This document shows, in pieces, positions 6,656-16,058 of a stretch of 64,000 bases of DNA. Under the pieces are notes generated by a model, which worked only from the letters and a program-made list of their open reading frames with translations, searched no databases and had not been told where the DNA came from. The stretch comes from Lacrimispora sphenoides (GTDB lineage Bacteria; Bacillota; Clostridia; Lachnospirales; Lachnospiraceae), in NCBI RefSeq assembly GCF_900105215.1, contig NZ_FOIP01000002.1, positions 2,227,171 through 2,291,170 of the forward strand. The letters run 5' to 3'. The translations under genes and the position numbers were made by a program. Positions within the stretch are counted from its first letter, which is position 1. Each line of letters starts with the position of its first letter.

Positions 6656-8323
6656 TTACCGGCTGCCTCCACCGCCTCCTCCCGAGAAACCTCCACCGCC
6701 AGCCGAACTTGCGCCTCCGCTGATGCCGTCCGTGTTATTGGTTGGCGTCGCAGCACTCGAAATGTGATTCGTCATGATCACAAGGTATCTCATATTGTAG
6801 GCGTTGCAGCCGTACATGCCTGCGAAGGTATCAAAATATGCGGGGTCAAGGGCTTTCATGCTTTCGAGGACATTCTCTCCAATGTCAAACAAGGTAGCAA
6901 ACACAAGATAATCCCCCCAAAGTTCTCCCGGTACTGACCTGTCTTCCCTTTGTCTGCGCATTTCTATCAGGTATTTCCTAAACCCCAGCAGTTTGACAGC
7001 CTGATCAAAACCCGATACAGTAAACCGGATAGTACCCTTTGTGTCCGTTGCCGCCGTGCCTGAACGGATTAATGCTTTTTCGCCTTCACTCTTCACTTCT
7101 GCCGCCCATGCAGTGAGTTTCTCATAAAGCGCTCCCGCCCTCTTTTCGATGCCCGAGGTCCAAAGAATACCGTCACGGTCAGTGTCGTCGGTTAAAATTT
7201 CGTACAGCGACCGCTCCACTCCTTGGTCCGGTGTTTTATCCTGGCTAAACACGATAGCTTCTTCTTGAGACCTTTTTATAGTTCGCTCATTTTCCCGCTC
7301 TTCTATGCGGATATAACCCGCCTCCTGCCAGCGGATAAGATACGCGCTCATAAGCTTTTCACAGGAAATGCCCTTGCGTAGCAGCAGCATAGCGGAATAT
7401 ACAGCAGGAATGCTGCTGTCAAAAGGAACCGACCAGTTCGTATCTAATTGTTTCTTTCCGGGAAGCCGAACGGCTGAGCCGTCTACCAGTTTATATCGTG
7501 AAGAAAAGAAGGCGATTAAAAGGACTGTCAAAACAATAACTGCCCCTATAACAGCAAGGATGATATATAAAGCCGTATCAGAGTTTTTATTTTCTGCGGA
7601 TTCCTGCAACTTTTCAAAAGACATGTCGACTGCAGAGGCCAGTGGGAACAAGCTTCTTTCAAATCGGCAGAGCACATTTACATAGTCTCCTCCTTCTAAA
7701 GCTTCAGAAGAAAAAATATTAAGGCTGCCGTCGCTCCCGATCTCAACTTCTCCTGTAAAGCCATACGCCCAGATGCGTGCATTGTTTGCCGTCAGACGTG
7801 TATCCGCCATCCGGATTTTAATAGAAACTGAATCTGGAGCGCTTGAAAGCTCCGATATAAACTGATGATAGAATCCTGCATAGTCGCCATAATCTTTTAC
7901 CAATCCCTCTACGGTATATTGGATGGTATATTTATGGTTACCATAGCTGCCAATGCCCCAGCAGAGTTCATATCCTTTGGAAGTTTTCAGGATGCCGCAG
8001 GTACCGGACTTTTCCTCTCTGGAGAGCTTTGTGTCCCAGTCGCTCAGAGTTTTGTACTGAGCTCCGGACTCGTCCCATACAGCAAGGGAATGGATGTTCA
8101 TCCCATCCATGTTATTCAGAGCCTTGTAATATTCTGTACCGCTGGATACACCGCGAACATCCCAGATCTCTGTTATGACCGCAGAGCCATCACTCTGAAG
8201 AGTGACATCCAGATTAATGGACGGTATAGCATCCTCTTTCGCAAATACTGGAACTGCACCCAGGATGAACAGTACTGTGAACAGCACGAAAAAAGAGAAC
8301 AATTTTTTTTGTTTTGATTTCAT
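6656..8323 (-). CDS. DUF2207 domain membrane protein
   Basis: 555 residues from ATG 8323 (CAGGAGAAGGCTA precedes it; a longer frame to 8353 has no ribosome site). Order: signal peptide (MKSKQKKLF... FAKEDA), an extracellular DUF2207 domain at about residues 27-230 (INLDVTLQSDGSAVITEIWD is its usual start), a transmembrane helix at about 252-275 (YIILAVIGAVIVLTVLLIAF), and a long cytoplasmic part. The tail is the family's typical Gly/Ser stretch (SSAGGGGFSGGGGGGSR). The function of the family is unknown; it is common in anaerobic Firmicutes. It stands alone, 250 bases downstream of repeat promoter copy D. Confidence 0.85.
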   Translation of the reverse strand: MKSKQKKLFSFFVLFTVLFILGAVPVFAKEDAIPSINLDVTLQSDGSAVITEIWDVRGVSSGTEYYKALNNMDGMNIHSLAVWDESGAQYKTLSDWDTKLSREEKSGTCGILKTSKGYELCWGIGSYGNHKYTIQYTVEGLVKDYGDYAGFYHQFISELSSAPDSVSIKIRMADTRLTANNARIWAYGFTGEVEIGSDGSLNIFSSEALEGGDYVNVLCRFERSLFPLASAVDMSFEKLQESAENKNSDTALYIILAVIGAVIVLTVLLIAFFSSRYKLVDGSAVRLPGKKQLDTNWSVPFDSSIPAVYSAMLLLRKGISCEKLMSAYLIRWQEAGYIRIEERENERTIKRSQEEAIVFSQDKTPDQGVERSLYEILTDDTDRDGILWTSGIEKRAGALYEKLTAWAAEVKSEGEKALIRSGTAATDTKGTIRFTVSGFDQAVKLLGFRKYLIEMRRQREDRSVPGELWGDYLVFATLFDIGENVLESMKALDPAYFDTFAGMYGCNAYNMRYLVIMTNHISSAATPTNNTDGISGGASSAGGGGFSGGGGGGSR

Positions 8324-8438
8324 TAGCCTTCTCCTGTCTTGTATATATATCAATAAGTTGCTGAAATTCCCATTATATAAATAATGCGAATATCACTCGA
8401 GATTCCGATCATATCGGGCTCATTAGTGTAAGTTGTAA

Positions 8439-8570
8439 TTACAGCTTCTTTTCCATTTCTACATAAAGACCATTGCGAAATGTTTCAAAAAATCCGGAAT
8501 GTCGGTCCAATGTAATTGCAGGTTTAAGTGTAATGCGTGTGCTTAAATGTAGCGTATGGCCGCCGCACAA
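8439..8570 (-). pseudogene. possible gene remnant under promoter copy D
   Basis: A 43-codon frame beginning at TTG 8570 (LCGGHTLHLSTRITLKP... ETFRNGLYVEMEKKL) starts only about 15 bases after the -10 box of copy D. It has no ribosome site and no family I recognise. It may be what is left of the gene that this promoter copy once served, or chance. Its stop overlaps GTTGTAATTACAGC, a one-mismatch version of the hcp palindrome. The rest of the 8324-8751 gap holds promoter copy D and nothing else I can support. Confidence 0.2.
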
Positions 8571-8580
8571 TAAACTTTAA

Positions 8581-8657
8581 GAGTAGAATATCATCATATT
8601 TACTAACTATCAATATAAATTTTTCAATGTATACTATTACGTCAAAAACTAATTTAC
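8581..8657 (-). promoter_or_regulatory. repeat promoter, copy D
   Basis: On the minus strand: TTGATA, 17 bases, TATTCT. Landmarks GTAGAATA, ACTAACTATCAATAT and TCAATGTA are kept. The nearest leftward gene, the DUF2207 protein, starts about 250 bases away, so the leader is unusually long unless the remnant at 8439-8570 was the original partner. Confidence 0.75.
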
Positions 8658-8751
8658 ATGATTATTATATTCTTTATATTAGATTTTACTTTCAATTCTT
8701 AGTTGTCTTTTTACATTTTTACACCATAATATTTATGGAGGTTAATTAATC

Positions 8752-8907
8752 ATGAAAAGACTATTAATTTTAATTTTGACTTTTATAGGAGCTATATTTA
8801 TCGGTGTTTATGAATACCGAGAATATTATGAGGACTCACATGAAGTTAGTAATATAACAAAAACCATAGAAGAACCTTTGCCAAGTCTTCCGATATTTGA
8901 AGACTAA
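8752..8907 (+). CDS. 51-residue single-pass membrane peptide
   Basis: ATG 8752 follows GGAGGTTAATTAATC, a very good ribosome site. The product starts MKRLLILILTFIGAIFIGVY, a membrane helix at residues 3-20, then a charged tail (EYREYYEDSHEVSN...) ending LPIFED. No family recognised. The hydrophobic helix plus acidic tail could be a membrane-anchored regulator or a small protein of a transport complex; nothing in the context decides. A hairpin follows at 8919-8944. Confidence 0.6.
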   Translation: MKRLLILILTFIGAIFIGVYEYREYYEDSHEVSNITKTIEEPLPSLPIFED

Positions 8908-8918
8908 ATTCAGTCCGG

Positions 8919-8944
8919 TTGAGAAAATCAATATATTTTCTCAA
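8919..8944 (+). terminator. AT-rich hairpin after the 51-residue gene
   Basis: TTGAGAAAAT / ATTTTCTCAA, ten pairs with a six-base loop. There is no T-run, so it may be a weak terminator or an mRNA 3' end. Confidence 0.5.
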
Positions 8945-9145
8945 TCAACTACTTAAAAACGTACAAACCATAATACCGACTTGTAATATGAAGTTCTTCT
9001 ACTTTTATTAGAAGATCTCGTATATTGTACTAACCGGTATAAATTAACAGACATGTACAAACAGACATATTCTATGGGTATAAAGAATTAAATTCTTTAT
9101 AATGTTTCCATATATAAGCAAATAATTATAGAAGGGAATTTCCAT

Positions 9146-10666
<1,521 letters not shown>

Positions 10667-10747
10667 GAGGTTTATAAAGCAACCCCTTTCAATCATGTAT
10701 TTATAAAACGATAATGCTGGCTGTTTAGAATGAATCGCCGTATGGGG

Positions 10748-10778
10748 ACGGGGCGTCTGTTCGAGGACGTCCCGTTTT
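10748..10778 (+). terminator. rho-independent terminator of the collagen-like gene
   Basis: ACGGGGCGTC / GACGTCCCGT, ten pairs with one wobble and an eight-base loop, then TTTTCC. Confidence 0.8.
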
Positions 10779-10900
10779 CCTTATACAGTCTTACAAAGTA
10801 TTTAAAGTTTAATGTACGGAACCTATATTACGGCCTGATTTACGGGCTACCATGGTGCAAAGCCCAACCTGAATTTCGGTCCATAATTTTGTAAAGAAAA

Positions 10901-10924
10901 GAAGCAAGACATATATCTTGCTTC
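10901..10924 (-). terminator. terminator of the HTH / membrane protein pair
   Basis: GAAGCAAGA / TCTTGCTTC, nine perfect pairs with a six-base loop, followed leftward by TTTTCTTT. It lies just downstream of the minus-strand gene ending at 10997. The rest of the 10667-10996 gap shows nothing supportable. Confidence 0.75.
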
Positions 10925-10996
10925 TAGTTTATGGATTCATATGATATGGATAAGGCGTAATGCCTGTTAATGGTTATTAACGAATGAAAGACAAAG

Positions 10997-11488
10997 CTAT
11001 TCGTCCTGTTCTTTTTCGTCTAACTGCTTTTGAATTTTTGCCTGTTTTTTCTTGTTCAGATAATTAAGGCAAGACAGTACTATAAAAGTTGAAATGGTTG
11101 CGCTGATAAAAGTAACTGCCAACACGGCAATAAAATAACCTATACCATCTTCCTTATATTTTTCTGCGTACTGTGTATAGTTCAAAAAACCATTAATCGT
11201 CGTAACTACAATTCCGGCTACTACACTGTTCACAAAAGGAAGGGTTTTAGCCTGTTTACCTTCGCCGTATATGTCAAGTCCCAAGGTCATATACCGTATT
11301 ATCATATATAGGGATATACCAAAAAAGCATATAACCTCAACAGCATATTGTTCAAATGGTGCGTTTAGGAAAAATTGCTGTACAATTATTGAACCGAGAA
11401 GCACAATCATTAAAATACTGTACGCTTCACTATTTATTTTACGGCGTTGTGCTACAACTCTTTCGTCTTGTATATTTTGTTTATTCAT
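10997..11488 (-). CDS. DUF6773-like four-helix membrane protein
   Basis: 163 residues from ATG 11488, placed by GGGAGGAATCGAA. Four membrane helices are visible (AYSILMIVLLGSIIVQQFFL; VEVICFFGISLYMIIRYM; SVVAGIVVTTINGFL; YFIAVLAVTFISATISTFIVL), with a charged Lys/Gln/Glu-rich tail. This is the typical partner of small YozG-like repressors in Firmicutes; its function is unknown. Its ATG overlaps the stop of the HTH gene by four bases (ATGA), so the two are translationally coupled. Confidence 0.8.
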   Translation of the reverse strand: MNKQNIQDERVVAQRRKINSEAYSILMIVLLGSIIVQQFFLNAPFEQYAVEVICFFGISLYMIIRYMTLGLDIYGEGKQAKTLPFVNSVVAGIVVTTINGFLNYTQYAEKYKEDGIGYFIAVLAVTFISATISTFIVLSCLNYLNKKKQAKIQKQLDEKEQDE

Positions 11489-11685
11489 TTCGATTCCTCC
11501 CAAAATAAATCATTTAATGTTTTGCCAAGCGCCTTACAAATTGATATACAAAGGTTTAACGTGGGGTTATATTCCCCTGATTCTATCAGCCCGATAGTTT
11601 GTCGGGTAACGCCTACGGCTTTTGCTAAGTCCTCTTGTTTCATATCAGCTTCCATTCGGGCGATTTTCATTCTCTTGTTCTTCAT
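11485..11685 (-). CDS. XRE-family small regulator (YozG-like)
   Basis: 66 residues that are almost entirely one helix-turn-helix: ARMEADMKQEDLAKAVGVTR then QTIGLIESGEYNPTLNLC. Compact repressors of this type usually control their own operon, here shared with the downstream membrane protein by a four-base overlap. ATG 11685 follows GAAAGGGGGCATTCC. The intergenic region to the divergent gene at 11856 (about 170 bases) should hold the operator; I cannot identify it by eye. Confidence 0.88.
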   Translation of the reverse strand: MKNKRMKIARMEADMKQEDLAKAVGVTRQTIGLIESGEYNPTLNLCISICKALGKTLNDLFWEESK

Positions 11686-11855
11686 GGAATGCCCCCTTTC
11701 ATAGTCACAGAATACATCATATATTACATAATGTCAAGTATATATTGCATTTTGCAATTTGGAAATTTAGTTAATAATCTTAATTGTTTTGGACAAACAA
11801 ACGTAGTATACTTGAGTTTAACGATAATAGCTGTTAATTTGAAACGAGGGCGTAC

Positions 11856-12605
11856 ATGAATACTGATTTTGTAAACTTAACTACAGAAAATCTTGTCAAT
11901 GAGCATTTGTGCTGCATTATCCGCAGTAAAAAGCCCCATCAAGGTATTGACGCAAAGAAACAATGGCTTTCAGACCGATTAAATGAAGGTCATGTCTTTA
12001 GAAAGTTGAATGAAAAGGCTACGGTTTTAATTGAATATGCTCCTCTTGAAACTGCTTGGGTTCCCATAACTGGTGACAACTATTATTATCTGTATTGCTT
12101 ATGGGTTACTGGTAGTCACAAAGGAAAAGGGTATGGGAAATTGCTGATGGAGTATTGTTTGGCTGATGCAAAGGAAAATGGTAAATCCGGTATTTGTATG
12201 CTCGGGGCAAAAAAACAAAAATCTTTTCTTTCTGACCAATCATTTGCGAAGAAGTTTGGCTTTGAGGTTGTTGATACGACCGATAATGGCTATGAATTGC
12301 TAGCACTTTCTTTTGATGGAACAACGCCAAAATTCGCACGAAATGTTAAAAGCCAAGAAATTGAGAGCAAAGAGCTAACAATCTATTATGATATGCAATG
12401 CCCCTATGTCTCTCAAAACATTGAGATGATAAAACAGTATTGTGAAATGAATGACGTACCTGTATCTTTAATTCAAGTGGATACACTACAAAAAGCAAAG
12501 GAATTGCCTTGTGTTTTCAATAACTGGGGGGTGTTTTATAAAGGAAAATTTGAGACAGTGAATTTGTTAGATGTTGCCTACTTAAAGAGAATACTCAAAA
12601 AATGA
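11856..12605 (+). CDS. YoaP-like GNAT acetyltransferase with thioredoxin-like C-terminal domain
   Basis: 249 residues. The N-terminal two-thirds are a GNAT domain with the acetyl-CoA motif SHKGKGYGKLLMEYCLADAK (about residues 88-107). The C-terminal part (about 170-249) begins LTIYYDMQCPYVSQNIEMIK, a thioredoxin-like fold with a single Cys in CPYV, and is the YoaP domain of B. subtilis YoaP. The fusion is characteristic, and the substrate is unknown. The ATG follows AACGAGGGCGTAC. It is divergent from the HTH repressor pair, so it might share that operator. Confidence 0.87.
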   Translation: MNTDFVNLTTENLVNEHLCCIIRSKKPHQGIDAKKQWLSDRLNEGHVFRKLNEKATVLIEYAPLETAWVPITGDNYYYLYCLWVTGSHKGKGYGKLLMEYCLADAKENGKSGICMLGAKKQKSFLSDQSFAKKFGFEVVDTTDNGYELLALSFDGTTPKFARNVKSQEIESKELTIYYDMQCPYVSQNIEMIKQYCEMNDVPVSLIQVDTLQKAKELPCVFNNWGVFYKGKFETVNLLDVAYLKRILKK

Positions 12606-12697
12606 AAATACAATTTCAGTTCTTACCCGTAGAATATCGGGACTGTATTTCAAACATTATGCCGGATTCTATGTAGAAGACGGTTGGAGGAACACGG

Positions 12698-13033
12698 ATG
12701 ATTAGAGAAACCGCTCTTGCTTTTGTAGATGCAATAAACTCACATAATGCTGATAAAATAACCACCCTCATGACAGATGACCACACGTTTATTGACGCTT
12801 ATGGAAACAGTTCCAATAAAGAAGCGATGCAACAAGGCTGGCCCGGCTACTTTTCATGGTTCCCCGATTATCTGATTGAAATTAATAATATACTGGTATC
12901 TGGAGTTACCGTTGTATTGCTTGGTTATGCTGGTGGCACTGACTCTGGTAGTCCCAGCCACCAACTTCTAAAACTCAGTATACTAAATAAGCCCCTGGAT
13001 TATGATTTCCGGGGGCTTTTCTTAAATGAATAA
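12698..13033 (+). CDS. SnoaL-like / NTF2-fold protein with a degenerate C-terminus
   Basis: 111 residues. The N-terminus MIRETALAFVDAINSHNADK, then MTDDHTFIDAYGN and GYFSWFPDYLIEI, is a clear SnoaL-like start. After VLLGYAGGT the expected WxxPAAW...V.D core strand is missing, and the sequence reads DSGSPSHQLLKLSILNK into a terminator hairpin lying inside the frame (12989-13022). The gene is therefore probably truncated by a deletion that fused it to an old terminator. ATG 12698 is preceded by TTGGAGGAACACGG. Function is unlikely. Confidence 0.65.
   Translation: MIRETALAFVDAINSHNADKITTLMTDDHTFIDAYGNSSNKEAMQQGWPGYFSWFPDYLIEINNILVSGVTVVLLGYAGGTDSGSPSHQLLKLSILNKPLDYDFRGLFLNE
12989..13022 (+). 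terminator. terminator hairpin overlapping the end of the SnoaL-like frame
   Basis: AAGCCCCTGG / CCGGGGGCTT with a loop of ten bases, then TTTTCTT. The stop codon of the frame lies beyond it, which supports truncation of that gene. Confidence 0.75.
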
Positions 13034-13212
13034 TAGCATAAACAACATAGTTCGTCACCATTTTTTATATAGACTTTCCGGCGGGCCTGGAAACCGGATC
13101 CCCACCTATACTTAATCCCTATATTCCCGATCCTCCATGCCACGAAGTACGTCATATTCCGTACTTTTTTACTAATTCCCAATTTTAGCATTTTTTGTAT
13201 TTTAATCATTTC

Positions 13213-13761
13213 CTACGATTTACAGGTATTCGTATTATCTACAATAAATGCGGAAATTAAGGCATTATTAATAGTAGTAACGCCTACGGTTACAGTACTT
13301 GCTACCCTTGCAACAACGCTGTATGTGCAGCATTTGTCATTACAGATATCACAGTCACAAACAAGGAATGAAAATGTGTTACTATCAGAAATGGCTAATA
13401 ACCGTGAAAAAGTCCAAACAGGTCCGATAGGAATAGGAGTCGCCATACCCTTACACTGCTTGAATATCTGAAAATCAAGTGTGAGAACCGCCTCACTAGT
13501 TGCAATATCACTCGTAAATTCAAGTTTAATACAAGGTTTTTTTAAATCCTTAGCATTAACCCTAACTGTAGTGAGAGTAAATCTGGCACCGGCTGTAGTA
13601 TTAACTGGAAGTACTAAAGACCCTGAATTACCACACTTTAACATTGTCCTATTTGGTTCAAGATTTTTTTGATGGGTTTCACACATGCAATTAAAATGAA
13701 GTTCACATTCCTGGAATTCATCACTATTACATTCACGATCTTGAATATAACAATCACTCAT
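13213..13761 (-). CDS. DUF4489-like protein
   Basis: 182 residues, start MSDCYIQDRECNSDEFQECE, with GGAGG ahead of the ATG (AAGGAGGTAGCCTT). A Cys-rich N-terminus (CNCMC-type clusters) is followed by a beta-rich domain: MLKCGNSGSLVLPVNT, FTLTTVRVNAKDLKKPCIKL, FSFLVCDCDICNDKCCTYSV. The pattern matches DUF4489, found in spore-forming clostridia with surface- or spore-linked genes; its function is unknown. No signal peptide or membrane segment. It sits in a zone of other Cys-rich and low-complexity proteins. Confidence 0.7.
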   Translation of the reverse strand: MSDCYIQDRECNSDEFQECELHFNCMCETHQKNLEPNRTMLKCGNSGSLVLPVNTTAGARFTLTTVRVNAKDLKKPCIKLEFTSDIATSEAVLTLDFQIFKQCKGMATPIPIGPVWTFSRLLAISDSNTFSFLVCDCDICNDKCCTYSVVARVASTVTVGVTTINNALISAFIVDNTNTCKS

Positions 13762-14226
13762 AAGGCTACCTCCTTATATATAGACAGATAAAATAATATT
13801 TATACCAATAGGTATATTCCATTATATTATTAAAAAAAGAGTATGCTACACTTAAGAAGGTATAATCTATCTGCAGGCCCTGAATACAGTAACCCGTCCA
13901 ATATTATTTTATCGCCTCTATTAAGGTTTTACAGTCTTATTTTATTAACAGTCGCAATGGTCTCTATTGCATGTTAGCAAAATCATATCTGCACCCGAAA
14001 TTACATCCACAGTGTCTATTAAAGCAGTACATATATTTATATCACTTGGAAAGATCATACTGTAATATATAAGTAAAATAGACAAGGCGTAATAATGACA
14101 ATTAAACTACGTAGTTCCCACACTATCCCTGCAATATAAAGGCTATGAATTAGGGCTTGTGTCAAAAAGATTTATTTTGAATATTATAATATTGTAAGTA
14201 GGTATTTAAGGGGGCGCAATATTGTT
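13762..14226. other. gap without a supportable gene
   Basis: AT-rich stretch between divergent genes. The only frame of note is a 37-codon minus-strand one at about 13970-14080 ending MILLTCNRDHCDC; it has no ribosome site. No convincing hairpin or repeat copy is present. Confidence 0.5.
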
Positions 14227-14580
14227 ATGAAAGTACAGGAAAAAGAATTAGAAGAATTGAAAGAGGATGTATTAAGATCTATAGAAGGAAAATCAGATGA
14301 TGAAAAAAGGGAAATATTAAGAAAAAACTTTAATATTGATTGGGACATCCCTAGATGCTGTGAGCATAGACCATGTAAAAATTGGTATGCACAAGTTTTC
14401 ACTTACTGCAGCACAAGAGAGTTAGAGAGAGAATTAAATTTTTTCTTGTTCTTAATCAACCTTTTTGGTCACATTTTTGGTTTTTGCTTCAACCAAGAGA
14501 GTACAGTTTTTTTAGGCTGTACATGCCCTTGTGGTAATAAACAAATAATTCTTTATTATACAATTGTATTTAAGGATTAG
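14227..14580 (+). CDS. uncharacterised 117-residue Cys-containing protein
   Basis: Starts MKVQEKELEELKEDVLRSIE, a charged helix, with a second helix DDEKREILRKNFNIDW. Then CCEHRPCKNWYAQVFTYC and a hydrophobic segment (LNFFLFLINLFGHIFGFCF), followed by CTCPCGNKQIILYYTIVF. Seven of its cysteines fall in CC or CxC/CxxxC pairs, suggesting metal binding or disulfides. The ribosome site is weak (AGGGGGCGC). A strong terminator follows. No family recognised. Confidence 0.55.
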   Translation: MKVQEKELEELKEDVLRSIEGKSDDEKREILRKNFNIDWDIPRCCEHRPCKNWYAQVFTYCSTRELERELNFFLFLINLFGHIFGFCFNQESTVFLGCTCPCGNKQIILYYTIVFKD

Positions 14581-14604
14581 TAATCTTTCTATATAATGGT
14601 GCTT

Positions 14605-14645
14605 GAGGATTCCCCTGGTCATTTGCCGGGGGAATTCTTTTGTTT
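14605..14645 (+). terminator. rho-independent terminator
   Basis: GGATTCCCCTGG / CCGGGGGAATTC-type stem with a seven-base loop, followed by TTTTGTTTT. Confidence 0.8.
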
Positions 14646-14845
14646 TATCGAGTAAAAGTTGTATTGTATTCAAGTTAAATTTTCCACAGGCAGATTGCAA
14701 AGAGCTATTAAAAGCGGGCGCGGAATACCGAAGCCCGCTCTTATCGTTAACTATCTTTTAAACTCGCCACATTCGTTTTCTTTCCGACTGCATTTTCTGC
14801 AGCCGTCTTTAAAGTTTTTCCAGTAGGCTTTTTTATTTCTTATTT

Positions 14846-15118
14846 TTACCAGTCACGTTCATGTTCGCATTCACATTCGCGTTCATGTTCACATTCACAT
14901 TCGCGTTCACGTTTGCATTCACATTCGCGTTCACGTTTGCATTCACATTCGCACTTGGGTTTGCATTCCCATTTGATTTTGCATTCGCATTCGCATTTAG
15001 GTTCGCATTCGGATTTACGTTTCTTTTCCCATTCGCGTTCACGTTTGCATTCACATTCGCGTTTTGGTTCGCACTTTTCAAAACTTTTACATCTACATTT
15101 AAAAGCATCGCTACTCAT
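14846..15118 (-). CDS. Cys/Glu/Lys/Arg dipeptide-repeat protein
   Basis: 90 residues. This frame is chosen because AAAGGAGTGAAAGTAT precedes its ATG, and neither the overlapping minus frame (Asn/Val/Ala repeats) nor the plus frame (Phe/Ala repeats) has a ribosome site. The product starts [20 protein letters not shown] and then alternates Cys and charged residues ([15 protein letters not shown]...), about 20 cysteines in all, nearly all in CxC spacing. It could be a metal-binding or cross-linking spore-coat component; this is inference. No homologue recognised. No signal peptide. Confidence 0.6.
   Translation of the reverse strand: MSSDAFKCRCKSFEKCEPKRECECKREREWEKKRKSECEPKCECECKIKWECKPKCECECKRERECECKRERECECEHERECECEHERDW
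14860..15075 (-). repeat. hexamer-based coding repeat
   Basis: The gene body is built from imperfect 12- and 18-base units of the form CATTCACATTCGCGTTCA (plus strand), giving periodic Cys-Glu/Cys-Lys codons. The irregular phase shows decay by substitution after slippage expansion. Confidence 0.8.
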
Positions 15119-15517
15119 ATACTTTCACTCCTTTCATATCGTACTACACAATATTATATGGGACAAGTAGGCAGGGTGTGAATTTTGAGTATGAGCAGAA
15201 AAAAAAGGCCCAATTCGGATCATCGGTGCCCATCAAGTTGGAGTGATTTATCGAAATAAATGCTTTGTACAATATATTATATGCAGCAATTTTAAATAGT
15301 AACCGAAATCGTCGTCTACTCTGCCAATCCCGGATACTGCAATGCCCCGTTCTGATCCTGAAAAAGTAGAGTTAATGCTGACGAAACTGAATCATACTTT
15401 GGGAGACCGGAGATAAAATACAATCTAACGCCTACTTATATTCTATGCCGCAAACACCCTTATTTTTCAGCAAAGATTCCTGTACTTGTAATATTTTAAC
15501 AGTAAGTATAATATAAT
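15119..15517. other. gap with a possible coding remnant
   Basis: Between the CECKRE gene and the toxin region. A plus-strand frame at about 15303-15416 reads ...STLPIPDTAMPRSDPEKVEL..., looks protein-like but lacks a start and a ribosome site; it may be the tail of a deleted gene. Nothing else supportable. Confidence 0.3.
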
Positions 15518-15548
15518 AAAAAAAGGCAATCGCCACAGGGTGGTTGGC
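15518..15548 (-). terminator. hairpin with T-run, distal terminator of the toxin locus
   Basis: GGCAATCGCC ACAG GGTGGTTGGC forms a near-complete ten-pair stem (one mismatch, wobbles) and is followed leftward by seven T. Hairpins with GGCAA.CGCC...GGTGGTTGCC-like arms are familiar from type I toxin-antitoxin RNAs in Firmicutes. Confidence 0.65.
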
Positions 15549-15561
15549 TAATTAGAAAAAC

Positions 15562-15602
15562 AAAAACCTTCCCAACCGGCCAAAGTACAGGGAAGGCTTT
15601 TT
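15562..15602. terminator. bidirectional terminator next to the toxin gene
   Basis: CCTTCCC / GGGAAGG with T-runs on both strands (CTTTTTG rightward, TTTTTG leftward). It immediately follows the 28-codon gene and could end both its mRNA and an antisense RNA. Confidence 0.7.
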
Positions 15603-15606
15603 GTAT

Positions 15607-15693
15607 TTAGCGACACGTCATTAAGACGAATGTCAGCAGTGCCAGAAAGAACATGCCAAAAGACATTAAGTCCTTAAAGTCAAAATACTTCAT
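15607..15693 (-). CDS. putative holin-like type I toxin peptide, 28 residues
   Basis: ATG 15693 follows ATGGAGGTGTTGCTC, a strong ribosome site. The product MKYFDFKDLMSFGMFFLALL, ending TFVLMTCR, has the layout of 'putative holin-like toxin' peptides: a short polar N-terminus, then a LM-x-FGMFxxALLTxV membrane helix. Such peptides are toxic to the producing cell and held in check by a cis-encoded antisense RNA. Here the gene is followed by two hairpins within 90 bases, the arrangement expected of overlapping convergent RNAs. The antisense promoter was not identified. The Cys-Arg tail is unusual; most relatives end in Lys-rich residues. Confidence 0.7.
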   Translation of the reverse strand: MKYFDFKDLMSFGMFFLALLTFVLMTCR

Positions 15694-15839
15694 GAGCAAC
15701 ACCTCCATTCTATGTAGAATCGAGGCCTACCATCCTATACACGATTGCCAGCAGTTTGTACCTGCCAGTATAATTATATGTTCCAACTTAAGCATATACT
15801 ATTAATAATATCTTACAAATTCCTTTGGAACCCTATTCG

Positions 15840-16058
15840 CTAAACGTCATCATTCTTGTTAATGGTCCATATCTCTTGAGCACCGTTATCTTTCGTGTGC
15901 CAGCAGGCTCCTTCCAGAGGGCCATCTTTCGTGCTGTCAAGGAAATACCAATCACCCGAACCATTATCAGGATTACTGCCCTTATTAGCTGTCTTAGAAT
16001 CCAACTGAGCGTTGGTTTCCTTTACCCCTCTGCTGATTAATCCTCTTAAAGATCCCAT
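15840..16058 (-). CDS. uncharacterised 72-residue protein
   Basis: ATG 16058 is preceded by TTGGAGGTACAC, so I use it instead of the upstream in-frame TTG. The sequence MGSLRGLISRGVKETNAQLD starts with a basic helix and continues into a polar region rich in Asn, Asp and Gly (NKGSNPDNGSGDWYFLDSTK) and ends CWHTKDNGAQEIWTINKNDD. No signal peptide. The GDWYFLDSTKDGP segment resembles a beta-hairpin unit such as those in cell-wall-binding repeats, but the match is not strong. No family recognised. Confidence 0.6.
   Translation of the reverse strand: MGSLRGLISRGVKETNAQLDSKTANKGSNPDNGSGDWYFLDSTKDGPLEGACWHTKDNGAQEIWTINKNDDV

Noticed and set aside
8432..8445. Third copy of the hcp palindrome (GTTGTAATTACAGC)
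   Set aside because: One mismatch in the core half-site, it falls in a decayed region, and no plausible target gene is near.
13000..13209. 69-residue minus frame between the SnoaL-like and DUF4489 genes
   Set aside because: No ribosome site; composition looks like random AT-rich sequence.
14833..15181. Asn/Val/Ala-repeat and Phe/Ala-repeat frames over the CECKRE gene
   Set aside because: Neither has a ribosome site; the frame starting at 15118 does.
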